Below are positions 28,805 through 38,396 of a stretch of 64,000 nt of DNA, piece by piece. The notes beneath the pieces are model-generated. The model ran no database searches, had not been told where the DNA came from, and saw nothing but the letters and a program-made list of their open reading frames with translations. Made by a program: the position numbers and the translations under genes. The first letter of the stretch is position 1. Every line of letters starts with the position of its first letter. This DNA is from Ructibacterium gallinarum (lineage in GTDB: Bacteria > Bacillota > Clostridia > Monoglobales > Monoglobaceae), in assembly GCF_014982785.1 (NCBI RefSeq), contig NZ_JADCKB010000001.1, positions 62,001 to 126,000 of the forward strand. The letters run 5' to 3'.

Positions 28805-29806
28805 ATGGCTTTATTTGAGAGTTATGAAAGAAGAATCGATCAAATCAATGCAGAACTGGCAAAACACGGCATCTCTTCCATTGAGGAAGCCAAGCAGATC
28901 TGCGATGACAAGGGTATCGATGTATATAAAATGGTCAAGGAGATTCAGCCCATCTGTTTTGAAAACGCTTGCTGGGCTTACATTGTTGGTGCTGCCATCG
29001 CAATTAAAGACGGCGTAACCAACGCTGCTGACGCGGCAGAAAAGATTGGTCTGGGGCTGCAGTCCTTCTGTATCCCCGGTTCCGTTGCTGATGATAGAAA
29101 AGTAGGCCTTGGCCACGGTAACCTGGGCGCAAGACTTCTGCGTGAGGAAACCAAATGTTTTGCTTTCCTTGCTGGTCACGAGTCCTTTGCGGCGGCAGAA
29201 GGCGCTATTGGTCTTGCAAAGAGCGCTAACAAGGCAAGAAAGGAAGATCTGCGGGTTATCCTGAACGGTCTTGGAAAAGATGCGGCACAGATTATCTCCC
29301 GTATCAACGGCTTTACCTATGTACAGACCAAATTTGACTATTATACCGGCAAGGTAGAAATTGTAAACGAAACCGCATATTCAAACGGCGAGCGTGCTAA
29401 GGTTCGTTGCTATGGCGCGGACGATGTACGTGAAGGCGTTGCTATTATGCACCTTGAGGGCGTGGATGTTTCAATTACCGGTAACTCCACAAACCCAACC
29501 CGGTTCCAGCATCCTGTAGCCGGCACTTATAAGAAGGAATGTATTGAACAGGGCAAAAAGTACTTCTCGGTGGCTTCCGGCGGCGGTACCGGAAGAACAC
29601 TGCATCCTGACAATATGGCGGCAGGTCCTGCTTCTTACGGCATGACCGACACCATGGGCAGAATGCACTCCGATGCACAGTTTGCAGGTTCCTCCTCTGT
29701 TCCCGCTCACGTTGAGATGATGGGACTGATCGGCGCGGGCAACAACCCTATGGTAGGTATGACAGTTGCTGTAGCTGTTGCGGTTGCTGAAGCAATGAAC
29801 AAATAA
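28805..29806 (+). CDS. GGGtGRT protein (conserved, function unknown)
   Basis: 333 residues from ATG 28805 (MALFESYERRIDQINAELAK), preceded by AGGAGGTATTGAGA; the TTG at 28799 is in frame but less likely. It carries the namesake motif in VASGGGTGRTLHPDNMA near residue 260. Other marked segments are GHGNLGARLLREETKCFAFLA-like sequence and a C-terminus rich in alanine and valine (VGMTVAVAVAVAEAMNK). No signal peptide or membrane segment is seen. It is paired with an Fe-S scaffold-like gene, which suggests a joint function, not established. The element-split terminator follows it. Confidence 0.82.
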   Translation: MALFESYERRIDQINAELAKHGISSIEEAKQICDDKGIDVYKMVKEIQPICFENACWAYIVGAAIAIKDGVTNAADAAEKIGLGLQSFCIPGSVADDRKVGLGHGNLGARLLREETKCFAFLAGHESFAAAEGAIGLAKSANKARKEDLRVILNGLGKDAAQIISRINGFTYVQTKFDYYTGKVEIVNETAYSNGERAKVRCYGADDVREGVAIMHLEGVDVSITGNSTNPTRFQHPVAGTYKKECIEQGKKYFSVASGGGTGRTLHPDNMAAGPASYGMTDTMGRMHSDAQFAGSSSVPAHVEMMGLIGAGNNPMVGMTVAVAVAVAEAMNK

Positions 29807-29826
29807 TTCTATCTAAAATGCCAAAA

Positions 29827-29858
29827 GGCCGTGCGGACTTAAAACAGTCCGCACGGCT
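29827..29858. repeat. Left copy of the duplicated terminator hairpin flanking element A
   Basis: A 32-base stem-loop (arms GGCCGTGCGGACT and AGTCCGCACGGCT) preceded by AAAA. It is repeated exactly at 30100-30131. In the absence of the element the two would be one bidirectional terminator between the convergent GGGtGRT and aldolase genes. Here it serves the GGGtGRT operon. Confidence 0.9.
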
Positions 29859-30099
29859 CAGACTGTCGAAAAAGTCGTTATACCGCAAGCGAGACGATAA
29901 AAATAAAATGCACCTCCTTTTCATAAACTTTATGTTGTCGTATAATATGACGCCGGATTCATCGAGAAACCGGCGTCATTGCTTGCCTTTCCCGCAATCG
30001 CTCTCTACCGTACCTTTGTACGCCGACGAAAGCGATTGCGGAAAATCTAACTTCCTTTTTCGGCATCTGCCAGCGTGTCGATACTTTATCGACACGCTG
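29859..30099 (-). mobile_element. Non-coding mobile element copy A (241 bp, MITE-like)
   Basis: Lies between two identical 32-base hairpin repeats. In minus-strand orientation it begins CAGCGTGTCGATAAAGT and ends with the complement of CAGACTGTCGAAAAAGT, imperfect inverted ends matching at 14 of 17 bases. The first 29 bases are themselves a perfect hairpin (CAGCGTGTCGATA stem). Inside are a stem GCAATCGCT/AGCGATTGC around a GTAC-aaag-GTAC core and a stem TGACGCCGG/CCGGCGTCA. A stretch with an AAAAGGAGGTGC segment follows. No transposase is encoded. It is about 90 percent alike to copy B over its first 150 or so bases and again over its last 29, by eye. Presumably a transposase elsewhere mobilises it. 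Confidence 0.8.
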
Positions 30100-30131
30100 G
30101 GCCGTGCGGACTTAAAACAGTCCGCACGGCT
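30100..30131. repeat. Right copy of the duplicated terminator hairpin flanking element A
   Basis: Exact second copy of the 29827-29858 stem-loop, followed by six Ts in plus-strand sense. It forms a complete intrinsic terminator; on the minus strand the same stem lies 26 bases after the aldolase stop codon. Confidence 0.9.
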
Positions 30132-30156
30132 TTTTTGTTCGTCAATTATTCCTTCT

Positions 30157-30990
30157 TTATGCGCGCCCAGCACATCCAAAAATCTTCATTTTTTCTTTGG
30201 TTGCCTTTGCAACAGCATTTTTTATTTTAGGCATCAACTCTGTCATACCAAGCCCTTTTTGATAGGCCGTATAAGCCGCATCCGCCGCGGCCTGATTGAT
30301 ATCTGTAAAAATGTTGACCTTGGCAATTCCATTTTGAATGCAGTTTTGAAAATCTTCATCAGAAAGTCCTGAGCCGCCGTGCAGAACCAGCGGGACATCC
30401 ACTGTCTGGGCAATCTGCTTTAATAACCCAATATTTAGCTGCGGTTTTGCCTGATAGGTACCATGCGCCGTTCCAATGGCTACCGCCAACGCATCCACCT
30501 GGGTGCGCTCCGCAAAGACTGCCGCATTTTCCGGATTGGTATATATAGATTGATCTCCTTCCGGCGTTTCCGCACTGCCCACGTGTCCAAGCTCCGCCTC
30601 CACAGTAATCCCTGCCGCATGAGCCGCTCGGGTCAGTTCCGCCGTTTCCCGGCAATTCTCTTCAAACGACAGGGCAGAACAATCATACATGACCGAAGAA
30701 AATCCCAAATCCATGGCTCTGCGCACCTTTTCTATACTGAGTCCATGGTCAAAATGCAGAACCACAGGCACCTTTGCTCTTTTTGCCATGTCAGAAAGCA
30801 ACGGCGCCAGTTCTTCCAAAGAGGCACAAGGCAGCAGTATTTCCGCCGTACCAATTATGACCGGTGCACAAAGTTCCTCTGCGGCACAGATAACCCCCTG
30901 TGCCATTTCCAAATTAACTGTATTGAACAAACCAACTGCATAGTGTTTTTTCTGTGCGTCCCGAAGCACCTCATTTAAAGTAACTAACAT
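30157..30990 (-). CDS. Class II (zinc) ketose-bisphosphate aldolase
   Basis: 277 residues from ATG 30990 (MLVTLNEVLRDAQKKHYAVG); the ATG at 30996 directly abuts GGGAGGA and is unlikely. Cleaves a ketose (bis)phosphate into dihydroxyacetone phosphate and an aldehyde. Metal and active-site segments: VVLHFDHGLS, VEAELGHVG, AVAIGTAHGTY and LHGGSGLSDEDF. It is the last gene of a kinase-isomerase-aldolase operon, so its substrate is probably the phosphorylated ketose made by the upstream kinase (fructose, tagatose or xylulose phosphate) and not only glycolytic fructose 1,6-bisphosphate. The exact substrate is not decidable here. Confidence 0.88.
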   Translation of the reverse strand: MLVTLNEVLRDAQKKHYAVGLFNTVNLEMAQGVICAAEELCAPVIIGTAEILLPCASLEELAPLLSDMAKRAKVPVVLHFDHGLSIEKVRRAMDLGFSSVMYDCSALSFEENCRETAELTRAAHAAGITVEAELGHVGSAETPEGDQSIYTNPENAAVFAERTQVDALAVAIGTAHGTYQAKPQLNIGLLKQIAQTVDVPLVLHGGSGLSDEDFQNCIQNGIAKVNIFTDINQAAADAAYTAYQKGLGMTELMPKIKNAVAKATKEKMKIFGCAGRA

Positions 30991-31002
30991 TTCCATTCCT
31001 CC

Positions 31003-32495
<1,493 letters not shown>

Positions 32496-32522
32496 TCTGC
32501 TCCTCCAAAATTTAATTGTAAA

Positions 32523-32552
32523 TTGACTTTACTATTAGTTTTATTATATAAT
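32523..32552 (+). promoter_or_regulatory. Promoter of the ROK regulator
   Basis: TTGACT (32523-32528), an 18-base spacer and TATAAT (32547-32552), 52 bases before the chosen ATG. Its -10 box overlaps the -10 box of the opposite promoter. Confidence 0.75.
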
Positions 32553-32570
32553 AAAAAAGAAAAATGTCAA
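32543..32570 (-). promoter_or_regulatory. Promoter of the pfkB-lyxose isomerase-aldolase operon
   Basis: On the minus strand TTGACA (32570-32565), a 16-base spacer and TATAAT (32548-32543). The palindromic core TATTATATAATA serves both directions, so one bound repressor could silence both promoters. Confidence 0.78.
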
Positions 32571-32604
32571 GATAAAAATTTTGCTGAATGAAAAGGGGAA
32601 AATT

Positions 32605-33762
32605 ATGCAAACAGCCGGCGTCAATGGATTGAATATTAAAAAGAAAAACCGAGGGCTTTTGCTGCGGCTGCTGTCCTGCGGGATCGCAGATTCCCGCGCT
32701 GGATTAACCAAAATCAGCGGTTTAACTAAAATGACGGTATCTAATATTATTTCTGAATTTCTACAAGAAGGATATGTGGTTGAAACAGAAATTGAAAAAA
32801 ATAAAAACCGGGGCTGTAATCCCATGGGGCTGATGATTTCTAAGCGGGCTCCCAAAGCTGTTGCGGTCGCAATTAGCCGGGATAAAGTTGCCGCATGTAT
32901 CATTGATTTGACCGGAAAGCCGTGCAGTGATATTTATGCACAAATTCTGGCAGAAGAAAGCCCAAAAACATTAGAGCAAAAGCTGATTTCTGTCATCCGT
33001 GATGCGCTTGCACAGACCAAAGATAGAATTTTAGGCATTGGCGCCGCCTCCATTGGTCCGGTACACGCGGGCAGCGGTGTAATACTTAATCCAGTAAACT
33101 TTTTTGGAATTACCAACTTTCCCCTAAAGCATCTTCTGGAGCAGACCTTTCAGCTTCCTGTTATGGTAAATAATGATATGAACGCCGCCGCCTTGGCGGA
33201 AAAACTTTACGGCGCCGGAGCGGCATATGAGAACTTTGTCTATTTGGGCATGACCAACGGTATTGGGGCAGGCGTGATTGCAGACGGCCGCCTTTATTAC
33301 AACCAAAGCGGCTTTTCCGGAGAAGCTGGGCATATGAGCGTTCAGGCGGACGGCGGCATTTGCTTCTGCGGAAACCGCGGATGCCTGGAACTTTATGCTT
33401 CCATTCCAGTTATTACAAAACAGCTCAAACAGGCACTGTCTCTGGAAAGAACGCCAAACCCACATGAATTTTCTACTTTATACCAAATGCCGGCCGGAAA
33501 AGAGATTTTTCAAAAAATGGAACATTATTTAACAGCCGGACTGGTCAATCTGGCAAATCTTTTTTCACCGCAGGTAATCATTATTGGACATGACGGCTAT
33601 TATTTCCCGGAGGAAATGCTTGAGCGCATGGAAAAAAATATAAACCGCCGCGTTTTATTTACAGGCTGGCAAACGGTTCGCCTGCTGCGTTCCTCCTTTG
33701 AAAATCAAGCCGCCCTGACTGGCGCGGCCTGCTGTGTATTTCATTCCATATTTGAAGGCTGA
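32605..33762 (+). CDS. ROK-family transcriptional regulator (NagC/XylR type)
   Basis: 385 residues from ATG 32605 (MQTAGVNGLNIKKKNRGLLL), after AAAAGGGGAAAATT; the frame opens at a TTG at 32581, which is less likely. The N-terminal winged helix (about 10-75, RAGLTKISGLTKMTVSNIIS) binds DNA. The ROK sugar-binding/kinase fold follows, with NNDMNAAALAEKLYGAG, GIGAGVIADGRLY and the zinc-site segment GEAGHMSVQ ... CFCGNRGCLELYAS. It diverges from the sugar kinase operon and most likely controls it in response to the sugar or its phosphate. Confidence 0.9.
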   Translation: MQTAGVNGLNIKKKNRGLLLRLLSCGIADSRAGLTKISGLTKMTVSNIISEFLQEGYVVETEIEKNKNRGCNPMGLMISKRAPKAVAVAISRDKVAACIIDLTGKPCSDIYAQILAEESPKTLEQKLISVIRDALAQTKDRILGIGAASIGPVHAGSGVILNPVNFFGITNFPLKHLLEQTFQLPVMVNNDMNAAALAEKLYGAGAAYENFVYLGMTNGIGAGVIADGRLYYNQSGFSGEAGHMSVQADGGICFCGNRGCLELYASIPVITKQLKQALSLERTPNPHEFSTLYQMPAGKEIFQKMEHYLTAGLVNLANLFSPQVIIIGHDGYYFPEEMLERMEKNINRRVLFTGWQTVRLLRSSFENQAALTGAACCVFHSIFEG

Positions 33763-33784
33763 TGATGGATCTGAAAAAACAATC

Positions 33785-33836
33785 TGAAAAAAAGATTGCC
33801 GCAAACGATAAAATCGTTTGCGGCAGTCTCTTTTTT
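33785..33836. terminator. Bidirectional terminator between the ROK gene and the ABC exporter
   Basis: A 17-base-pair stem with one mismatch (AGATTGCCGCAAACGAT / ATCGTTTGCGGCAGTCT) around an AAA loop, with an A-run on the left and TCTTTTTT on the right. The hairpin is intact and uninterrupted, giving a comparison for the element-split terminators at 29827 and 44926. Confidence 0.92.
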
Positions 33837-33837
33837 C

Positions 33838-35748
33838 TCACGACAATTCAAACATACCAGTATAAAGCTGATAATATTTTCCGCGCTGTGCAATCAATTG
33901 ATCATGGCTTCCTCTTTCAATAATGACACCATGCTCCAAAACCATGATTGCATGCGAATTTCGAACCGTAGAAAGGCGATGCGCAATTACAAATACTGTC
34001 CGGCCTTCCATAAGCCGATCCATTCCCTTTTCAATTAAGGCTTCCGTTCTTGTGTCAATAGAACTGGTAGCTTCATCCAAAATTAATACCGGCGGGTCTG
34101 CCACTGCAGCTCGCGCAATGGCCAGCAGCTGACGCTGTCCCTGGCTCAAATTACTACCATCGCCAGTCAATACCGTATCATACCCTTGGGGAAGGTGTCT
34201 GATAAACCAATCCGCATTTGCCAGCTTTGCCGCTGCAATCACTTCTTCATCCGTGGCCTGCAAATTACCGTATCGTATATTATCCATTACCGTTCCGGTA
34301 AACAAATGCGTATCCTGCAAAACCATGGACAAAGAACGGCGCAAATCTGCTTTTTTTATTTTATTAATATTAATACCATCGTACCGGATTTTACCGTCCG
34401 GCACATCATAAAACCGGTTGATCAAATTCGTAATCGTAGTTTTTCCAGCTCCGGTAGATCCTACAAAAGCAATCTTCTGACCGGGTTTGGCATAAAGGGA
34501 AATGCCATGCAATACCACTTTATCTGGTTCATAGCCAAATTCCACATTTTCAAATTCCACTGCGCCCCGAACCGGCGTATAAGTTAGCGTCCCATCACTG
34601 TGAGGGTGTTTCCAAGCCCACTGACCAGTATGGTGATCCGCTTCATGCACAGTACCGTCTTCATCAATGACTGCATCAACCAAAGTTACATATCCATCAT
34701 CCACTTCCGGCTTCTCATCCAGAAGAGCAAAAATACGTTCCGCGCCTGCAAGGGCATTTAATATTACATTAAACTGCTGTGACACCTGCGTAATGGGCTG
34801 GGCAAACGAGCGGGTATACTGCAGGAAGGAAATCAATGCCCCCAAACCCAAGCTAAAAAATCCCAAATCCCGCTGTCCGGATAAAATTGCCAAACTGGCG
34901 CCTATCACTGCGGTTAAGGCATAGTGTACATACGAAAGGTTGTTCATAATCGGCATCAGAATGCTTGCAAAGGTATTGGCACGGGTAGATGCCGTACAAA
35001 GATCTTCATTAATCACATCAAAATTCTTTTTACTCTCTTCCTCGTGACAGAATACCTTTACCACTCTCTGGCCCTCAATCATTTCTTCGATATAGCCGTT
35101 TACAACACCAATGGCACTTTGCTGACTGCGGTAATACATAGAGCTCTTTCCGCCAACTTTCTTAATTACCCAAAAAATGGTCAGCATCATTAATACAACC
35201 AAGATAGTCAAAGGTACGCTTAAAATCAGCATCATGACAAACACACCAATGACCGTTATCGCAGAAGAAATCAGTTGCGGCACACTCTGGCTCATCATAT
35301 TCCGCAGGGTATCAATATCGTTGGTATAGCGGCTCATAATTTCGCCATGTGTCCGCGTATCAAAATACCGAATCGGTAATTTTTGCATATGAGTAAACAT
35401 ATCCATCCGCATCCGGTACAGGGAGCCCGCTGCTACATTCACCATAACCCGGTTATAAATATAGGTACAAGCTGCACCTGCCACATATATAATCGCAAGC
35501 AGCAAAACAATGTGTAACAGACCGGAAAAATTCGGGTTTTGTGCACCAATCAGCGGGACAATATAATCGTCTACAATCGGCTTTAAAAAATAGGTGCCCG
35601 CTACCCCCGCACCGGAACTGATTATTACGGCAATGACAACAATAATCAGCTGCCATTTATAAGGACTTAAATAGCTTAAAATTCGAAAAAGTGTTCCCTT
35701 TGCATTTTTGGGCTTTTTCATGCCCATGTTTTTATGTGCCGGAGGCAT
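33838..35748 (-). CDS. ABC exporter subunit with canonical ATPase site (ATP-binding/permease)
   Basis: 636 residues. Six membrane segments occupy about residues 20-330. A variable linker rich in His and Asp (DEDGTVHEADHHTGQWAWKH) leads to the nucleotide-binding domain: Walker A GSTGAGKTT, Q-loop VLQDTHLFTGT, signature LSQGQRQL (consensus LSGGQ), Walker B VLILDEATSSID with the catalytic glutamate, and H-loop IAHRLST. It pairs with the next gene to form a heterodimeric exporter. Its ATG directly follows the partner's stop codon (TAAATG). The substrate is unknown; the MarR regulator upstream points to drug or toxin efflux. Confidence 0.93.
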   Translation of the reverse strand: MPPAHKNMGMKKPKNAKGTLFRILSYLSPYKWQLIIVVIAVIISSGAGVAGTYFLKPIVDDYIVPLIGAQNPNFSGLLHIVLLLAIIYVAGAACTYIYNRVMVNVAAGSLYRMRMDMFTHMQKLPIRYFDTRTHGEIMSRYTNDIDTLRNMMSQSVPQLISSAITVIGVFVMMLILSVPLTILVVLMMLTIFWVIKKVGGKSSMYYRSQQSAIGVVNGYIEEMIEGQRVVKVFCHEEESKKNFDVINEDLCTASTRANTFASILMPIMNNLSYVHYALTAVIGASLAILSGQRDLGFFSLGLGALISFLQYTRSFAQPITQVSQQFNVILNALAGAERIFALLDEKPEVDDGYVTLVDAVIDEDGTVHEADHHTGQWAWKHPHSDGTLTYTPVRGAVEFENVEFGYEPDKVVLHGISLYAKPGQKIAFVGSTGAGKTTITNLINRFYDVPDGKIRYDGININKIKKADLRRSLSMVLQDTHLFTGTVMDNIRYGNLQATDEEVIAAAKLANADWFIRHLPQGYDTVLTGDGSNLSQGQRQLLAIARAAVADPPVLILDEATSSIDTRTEALIEKGMDRLMEGRTVFVIAHRLSTVRNSHAIMVLEHGVIIERGSHDQLIAQRGKYYQLYTGMFELS

Positions 35749-37473
35749 TTACGCCACCCCCTTCTGCTGAGATTCATAGACTTCACGATAAATTTCATTG
35801 TTTTTCATCAGCTCTTCATGTGTTCCCACAGCATTGATCCTGCCGTTATCCAGCACAATAATCTTATCTGCATCACTGATAGATGAAATTCTTTGTGCAA
35901 TAATAATCGTTGTGGTATCCGCCAGTTCGCGACGAAAGGCTTCCCGGATTTTGCTGTCAGTCGCGGTATCCACCGCACTGGTACTGTCATCCAAAATAAC
36001 AATTTTCGGCTTTTTCAACAGAGCACGGGCAATGCATAACCGTTGCTTTTGTCCACCGGAAACATTCACACCGCCTTGCCCCATTTCGGTATCATAACCC
36101 CTTGGGAATGACATAATAAAGTCATGGGCCTGGGCAGCTTTACATGCCTCGATAATTTCTTCATCAGTAGCATCTTTGTTGCCCCATTTCAAATTATCTC
36201 GAATCGTTCCGGTAAACAAAACATTTTTCTGTAATACCATTGCAACCTCATTGCGCAATGTTTCCTGTTTATATTCCCGTACGTCCCGACCTCCTACCTT
36301 GACGCTTCCAGAGGTAACATCATAAAGCCGGGGAATCAAATGTACCAGCGTAGATTTGGAACTTCCCGTTCCGCCGATAATCCCCACTGTCTCTCCAGAA
36401 GCAATTTTCAGATTGATATCTCTAAGCGCACAGCTTGACAAGTCGCCTTTATAACTGAAACATACCTTATCAAATTCAATAGAGCCATCTGCAACCTGAG
36501 GATCTCCTTCTGCATCATCCGGAATATCCGGCGTTTCATGCAGAACTTCCACAATACGGCTGACCGATGCCTTAGATATGACCAGCATGGTAAAGGACAT
36601 TGCCACCATCATCAGCGACATCAAAATCTGATTTACATAGCTGATAAAGCTGACCAAATCACCGGTTCCCATATCTCCGACAACAATCATTTTGCCGCCC
36701 AGCCACAATACTGCCAGAATACAGCTGTATACCATCAACTGCATAATGGGCATATTCAGCACCACCAAACGCTCTGCCCTTTTTTGGGTATCCCGCACTG
36801 CTGCCGCAGCCTTTTCAAAACCTTCGTTTTCGTAATCACCCCGTACAAAAGCCTTTACCACGCGAATACCAATCAGGTTTTCCTGAATTTTGGCATTCAG
36901 AAAATCAAACCGTTTTAGCATGCTCTGAAACCGAGGATAAGCTTCTTTAATGATCAGCGCCAGAACAACACCCAAAATTGGCACAGCAATCAAAAAAATC
37001 AACGATAATTCACCGTTGAGTGTGATAGCCATAATAGATGCGGACACGAACATAATTGGCGCCCGAACCATCATACGGATGACCATCATAAAAGCGTTTT
37101 GTGTATTTGTAATATCCGTTGTCATTCTGGTAATCAGCGATGACGGACTGAATCTGTCTACATTGGAAAAAGAAAAATCCTGAATCCGGTAAAACATTTT
37201 TTTCCGGACTTCCTTACCAAATCCCATGCCGGCAATAGATGCCGTCCAGCCGGCAAAGGCACCGAAACACAAGGACAACAAGGCCATAACCACCATTAGT
37301 CCACCCCGGGTAGCCACATAACCGATATCCTTATTTCCGATACCGACATTCACGATATCCGCCATTAACCGGGGGATTGAAACTTCCATGATAACCTCGC
37401 CTATAATCAAAATCGGGGTCAAAATTGTCATCCACAAGTATTTTCCGCGAAGCAGTTTTAACAATTCTCTCAT
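35749..37473 (-). CDS. ABC exporter subunit with degenerate Walker B (ATP-binding/permease)
   Basis: 574 residues, six membrane segments (about 15-310) and a nucleotide-binding domain. Walker A is GGTGSSKST, the signature is VSGGQKQRL and the H-loop position reads IAQRISS with Gln in place of His. Walker B ends IVILDDSTSAVD, with Asp where the catalytic Glu normally stands. Both substitutions are those seen in the non-hydrolysing half of heterodimeric exporters such as TM287/288 or BmrCD. It is encoded before its canonical partner and after a MarR-type regulator. Confidence 0.93.
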   Translation of the reverse strand: MRELLKLLRGKYLWMTILTPILIIGEVIMEVSIPRLMADIVNVGIGNKDIGYVATRGGLMVVMALLSLCFGAFAGWTASIAGMGFGKEVRKKMFYRIQDFSFSNVDRFSPSSLITRMTTDITNTQNAFMMVIRMMVRAPIMFVSASIMAITLNGELSLIFLIAVPILGVVLALIIKEAYPRFQSMLKRFDFLNAKIQENLIGIRVVKAFVRGDYENEGFEKAAAAVRDTQKRAERLVVLNMPIMQLMVYSCILAVLWLGGKMIVVGDMGTGDLVSFISYVNQILMSLMMVAMSFTMLVISKASVSRIVEVLHETPDIPDDAEGDPQVADGSIEFDKVCFSYKGDLSSCALRDINLKIASGETVGIIGGTGSSKSTLVHLIPRLYDVTSGSVKVGGRDVREYKQETLRNEVAMVLQKNVLFTGTIRDNLKWGNKDATDEEIIEACKAAQAHDFIMSFPRGYDTEMGQGGVNVSGGQKQRLCIARALLKKPKIVILDDSTSAVDTATDSKIREAFRRELADTTTIIIAQRISSISDADKIIVLDNGRINAVGTHEELMKNNEIYREVYESQQKGVA

Positions 37474-37475
37474 AC

Positions 37476-37535
37476 AAATCTCCTATCCGCCGCTGTGCAC
37501 CGGCACACACCATTTTATAAAAATCTCCTATCCGC
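37476..37535 (-). repeat. Duplicated ribosome-binding segment upstream of the ABC exporter
   Basis: The 15-mer GCGGATAGGAGATTT (minus strand) occurs twice, at 37490-37476 and 37535-37521, 45 bases apart. The first copy downstream is the ribosome binding site of the exporter gene. The second precedes an ATG at about 37512, opening a short frame (MVCAGAQRRIGDLYERI) overlapping the exporter start in another frame. A local duplication is likely; a leader peptide is possible but unsupported. Confidence 0.5.
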
Positions 37536-37619
37536 ACAGCAGGAAATGATAAGAGATTTTATTACCCATGCCTGACACATAAAAAGCTCCAACATGGGCT
37601 TTTATTCCGTTATTACAGA

Positions 37620-38183
37620 CTATGTATTGCTTAGATCCGTTTCTGACACCCTTTTTTCTTGCTGTCTTTCATCGCTTCTTTTGTCTGGGTGTCCCTCATC
37701 CATGACCTGCCGCATTAAAGAAGAAATAATTTTAAAGTTAATCTCATTTGTTTTCTCACCGGTTATATTCATCGTAATCCTGTCCAAATACGATTGAAAA
37801 ATCTTAAGTTCTTCTTCCGTCATACCCCGAAACATATTTTGGTCAAACCGATCAAAAATTTCCCGGCTTTTTTCACAGACTTTCCGCCCCGTTTCCGTCA
37901 GACGGAGACGTTTTCGCCGCAGGTTATTTTCATCTGCTCTTTTTTCTAAAAGTTTTTCCTGCTGCATTCGTTTCGTAGCCAGGGCGATAGCGGCTGGTGT
38001 CAAGGCAAGATCCTCAGATATTTCAACCTGCGTACATTCTTCATGACGGTTAATATATTCCAATATGGGAAGCTGACTCGGATGTAGCTTCAATGCTTCC
38101 AATTGCTGCTGCAAATATCTGCGCCGCAAAAGCTGTATCTTTTTCAAGCTTTGGTTAATATGAAAACAGGTTATAGCCAACAC
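37620..38183 (-). CDS. MarR-family transcriptional regulator
   Basis: 187 residues beginning at GTG 38183 after AAGGGGGTGAA. The winged helix spans about 30-125: LHPSQLPILEYINRHEECTQ, SEDLALTPAAIALATKRMQQ (recognition helix) and LEKRADENNLRRKRLRLTET (wing). A charged C-terminal tail (DERQQEKRVSETD) follows. It stands before the two exporter genes on the same strand, and its promoter overlaps a perfect palindrome. Autorepression and control of the exporter are therefore likely. Confidence 0.9.
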   Translation of the reverse strand: MLAITCFHINQSLKKIQLLRRRYLQQQLEALKLHPSQLPILEYINRHEECTQVEISEDLALTPAAIALATKRMQQEKLLEKRADENNLRRKRLRLTETGRKVCEKSREIFDRFDQNMFRGMTEEELKIFQSYLDRITMNITGEKTNEINFKIISSLMRQVMDEGHPDKRSDERQQEKRVSETDLSNT

Positions 38184-38218
38184 TTCACCCCCTTAACAGT
38201 TTTGCACTTAACAATTAA

Positions 38219-38237
38219 GCGTATAACTATTATACGC
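38219..38237. promoter_or_regulatory. Probable MarR operator palindrome
   Basis: Perfect inverted repeat GCGTATAA-cta-TTATACGC read on either strand with a three-base centre. It covers the -10 box of the marR promoter and the start-point region, the classic position for autorepression. Confidence 0.65.
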
Positions 38238-38257
38238 AGATTTTGATGCTCTGTCAA
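38229..38257 (-). promoter_or_regulatory. Consensus promoter of the MarR-ABC exporter operon
   Basis: On the minus strand a perfect TTGACA (38257-38252), a 17-base spacer and a perfect TATAAT (38234-38229). The start would be near 38222, about 40 bases before the GTG. Confidence 0.9.
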
Positions 38258-38339
38258 GTAAAATATCTGGCATTGCTTTGCTGCTTTTTTGGGCATTTTG
38301 ATAAGTATGGGAAAGAAAAGGTTGCTATCAACAATATAG

Positions 38340-38376
38340 AAACAGCTCGCCTCAGTCTAATCTGAACGAGCTGTTT
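38340..38376 (-). terminator. Possible terminator hairpin after ricT
   Basis: Arms AAACAGCTCG and CGAGCTGTTT enclose an inner small stem (CTCAG/CTGA). It lies 21 bases after the ricT stop but lacks a clear T-run on the minus strand, so termination may be weak. Confidence 0.5.
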
Positions 38377-38396
38377 GGTTGTCCTCTATTCAAGGA

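Noticed and set aside
29818-30372. Open frames inside elements A and B with similar translations (MTPDSSRNRRHCL...)
   Set aside because: The similarity follows from the shared non-coding element. The frames lack ribosome binding sites, run through palindromes and end differently in the two copies.
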